DNA from: an uncultured Selenomonadaceae bacterium
Lineage (GTDB): Bacteria; Bacillota_C; Negativicutes; Selenomonadales; Selenomonadaceae
Length of the DNA: 6,776 nucleotides
Direction of reading: 5' to 3'
Assembly (NCBI GenBank): GCA_946402475.1
Contig: CAMIWP010000062.1
Span: 1-6,776, forward strand
Shown: positions 6,299 to 6,776 of the stretch, piece after piece
Numbering within the stretch: the first letter of the stretch is position 1
Layout: every line of letters starts with the position of its first letter
Notes under the pieces: generated by a model
What the model was told of the DNA's origin: nothing
Databases searched by the model: none
The model's input: the letters and a program-made list of their open reading frames with translations, nothing else
Translations under genes and position numbers: made by a program

Positions 6299-6353
6299 CG
6301 GTGGCTTCTTCTTGCTCAATACCCGAAAATTATAGCACAGGAAGAAGCCACCG
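6299..6353. repeat. 13-bp perfect inverted repeat straddling the infC promoter
   Basis: CGGTGGCTTCTTC (6299-6311) and GAAGAAGCCACCG (6341-6353) are perfect complements, 29 bases apart. The arm at 6341-6353 fills the promoter spacer and touches the -35. The other arm lies in the transcribed leader and contains the antiterminator strand. The -10 and start site are between them. The T-tract needed for a terminator is absent on both strands. Confidence 0.85.
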
Positions 6354-6357
6354 TCAA
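6329..6357 (-). promoter_or_regulatory. Strong sigma-A promoter of infC-rpmI-rplT
   Basis: On the minus strand TTGACG (6352-6357) and TATAAT (6329-6334) are separated by exactly 17 bases, and the -10 is preceded by TGC, an extended -10. Transcription should start near 6322. The -35 lies only 17 bases after the stop of the PTS gene. Confidence 0.92.
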
Positions 6358-6374
6358 TCCATTTCCCCAAAAAA

Positions 6375-6701
6375 TCATTTCTTTTCCAAGGCCTCGACCC
6401 GACGATAGACATCGATGAACTCCAAGGCCACGGTCTTGAACGCCTCCGCGCTCATGAGCTGATCCTCCGCATGGATGATCAGCAGGGGCAGGTAATGGTC
6501 TTCTTTTTTGTTGGCGTCCCGCTGCAGGAGAACCGCATGAGCATGATGTCCCTCCAGGAACAATTTGCTGCCCTCCTCGATGAGAGCCTCCGCCCGCGTC
6601 AGATCCCCGGCCTTTGCCTTCTGGATCGCCTCGATATACGTGCTTCGGGCCGTCCCCACCGACGAGATGATCTTAAACGCCAAATTTTCCAAATCTTCCA
6701 T
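6375..6701 (-). CDS. PTS lactose/cellobiose-family IIA component
   Basis: This cytoplasmic phosphocarrier takes a phosphate from HPr and passes it to the IIB component of a lactose-, cellobiose- or chitobiose-type sugar transporter. The 108-residue all-helical protein has the usual length (100-110). It contains ENLAFKIISSVGTARS (5-20), the GHHAHAVLLQRDA segment (51-63), and LIIHAEDQLMSAEAFK (74-89), where His77 matches the phosphorylated histidine and Asp80 the conserved acidic residue of the LacF trimer core. The ATG has GGGAGG seven bases upstream. The IIB and IIC partners are not in the window; they may lie beyond the right edge. There is no hairpin terminator between this gene and the infC promoter. 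Which sugar is carried cannot be told from the IIA alone. Confidence 0.93.
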   Translation of the reverse strand: MEDLENLAFKIISSVGTARSTYIEAIQKAKAGDLTRAEALIEEGSKLFLEGHHAHAVLLQRDANKKEDHYLPLLIIHAEDQLMSAEAFKTVALEFIDVYRRVEALEKK

Positions 6702-6722
6702 GATACACCCTCCCTTCTATGT

Positions 6723-6752
6723 ATTATAACGCAATTGTTCAGGATTTCGCAA
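6723..6752 (-). promoter_or_regulatory. Possible promoter of the PTS IIA gene
   Basis: A perfect TATAAT (6723-6728) has TTGCGA (6747-6752, four of six bases) 18 bases upstream. Transcription would start near 6716, only about 15 bases before the ATG, which is very short. The -35 and spacer lie inside the large palindrome, so a protein bound there would block this promoter. Confidence 0.45.
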
Positions 6753-6771
6753 GGCGAAATCCTGAACAATT
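6733..6771. repeat. Perfect palindrome with 18-base arms and a 3-base loop
   Basis: The arms at 6733-6750 and 6754-6771 are perfect complements (AATTGTTCAGGATTTCGC and its reverse complement), separated by AAG. Transcribed in either direction it gives a very stable hairpin. Neither side has a T-tract, so it is not a normal terminator. It may be a repetitive extragenic palindrome, the end of a small mobile element continuing past the window, or a regulatory site for the PTS promoter it overlaps. Confidence 0.85.
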
Positions 6772-6776
6772 CGCGT

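Larger units (their letters stand above)
6185..6322 (-). ncRNA. infC leader, probable L20-responsive attenuator
   Basis: The leader of about 138 bases runs from the predicted start near 6322 to the infC codon. Its 5' part holds AAGCCACC (6300-6307), which can pair perfectly with GGTGGCTT (6243-6250), the 5' arm of the leader terminator. This pair, plus one G-U, makes an antiterminator of nine base pairs. A competing local hairpin is AGAAGC-CACC-GCTTCT (6294-6309). In Bacillus subtilis the infC operon is controlled by L20 binding to such a leader and promoting termination. By position and layout this element should do the same. The L20 binding site itself, a 23S rRNA mimic, I cannot confirm by eye. 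Confidence 0.75.

Noticed and set aside
6249..6318. A leader peptide of about 22 codons in the infC leader, starting TTG near 6318
   Set aside because: It has no ribosome binding site at a usable distance, its start is only a few bases from the transcript end, and the RNA structure explains the leader better.
1..6776. CRISPR array, tRNA or rRNA genes, insertion sequence, phage or toxin-antitoxin genes
   Set aside because: No regularly spaced direct repeats, cloverleaf segments, transposase motifs or small paired toxin-antitoxin genes were found in reading both strands.

Overview
The window (about 6.8 kb, GC-rich coding DNA) looks like the chromosome of a low-copy, housekeeping-type region from a Firmicutes-lineage anaerobe. 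The gene order (precorrin-2 dehydrogenase-hemA-hemC, and infC-rpmI-rplT followed by a SpoU-type methyltransferase), the strong AGGAGG ribosome binding sites, the TTG starts and the attenuator-type infC leader all fit Firmicutes. The high GC and the coupling of siroheme/B12-type genes to hemA suggest Negativicutes (Selenomonas-like), but that is an inference from style, not a proven assignment.

Layout, left to right. Positions 1-138 lie downstream of hemC on the minus strand and hold only the possible 5' end of another minus-strand gene. Positions 139-2960 are a tightly overlapped minus-strand tetrapyrrole operon: precorrin-2 dehydrogenase (sirohydrochlorin synthesis), hemA (glutamyl-tRNA reductase) and hemC (porphobilinogen deaminase). 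Positions 2961-3184 are a divergent promoter region. It fires the tetrapyrrole operon to the left and an AEC-family membrane transporter gene (3185-4135) to the right. The transporter gene converges on, and overlaps by 8 bases, a minus-strand TrmH/SpoU RNA methyltransferase gene (4128-4937). Positions 4990-6184 are the minus-strand operon infC-rpmI-rplT (IF3, L35, L20), closed by a clear intrinsic terminator before the methyltransferase. Positions 6185-6357 hold the infC promoter and a leader with its own terminator and a matching antiterminator strand. Positions 6375-6701 encode a lactose/cellobiose-type PTS IIA protein. The right edge carries a perfect 18-bp-arm palindrome overlapping that gene's likely promoter.

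Functionally, HemA makes glutamate-1-semialdehyde and HemC makes hydroxymethylbilane, the common tetrapyrrole precursor. The precorrin-2 dehydrogenase sends the methylated branch toward siroheme or cobalamin. The operon therefore joins the committed entry step to a branch enzyme. The ribosomal operon is expected to be feedback-controlled by L20 acting on the infC leader.

I see no undescribed defence, mobile or biosynthetic system here. The most interesting signals are non-coding: a 13-bp inverted repeat that straddles the infC promoter and shares its core with the leader's antiterminator and terminator, and the edge palindrome. Smaller points are the AUU start of infC, the 128-base overlap of the dehydrogenase with hemA, and the apparent loss of a conserved Asp in the dehydrogenase.
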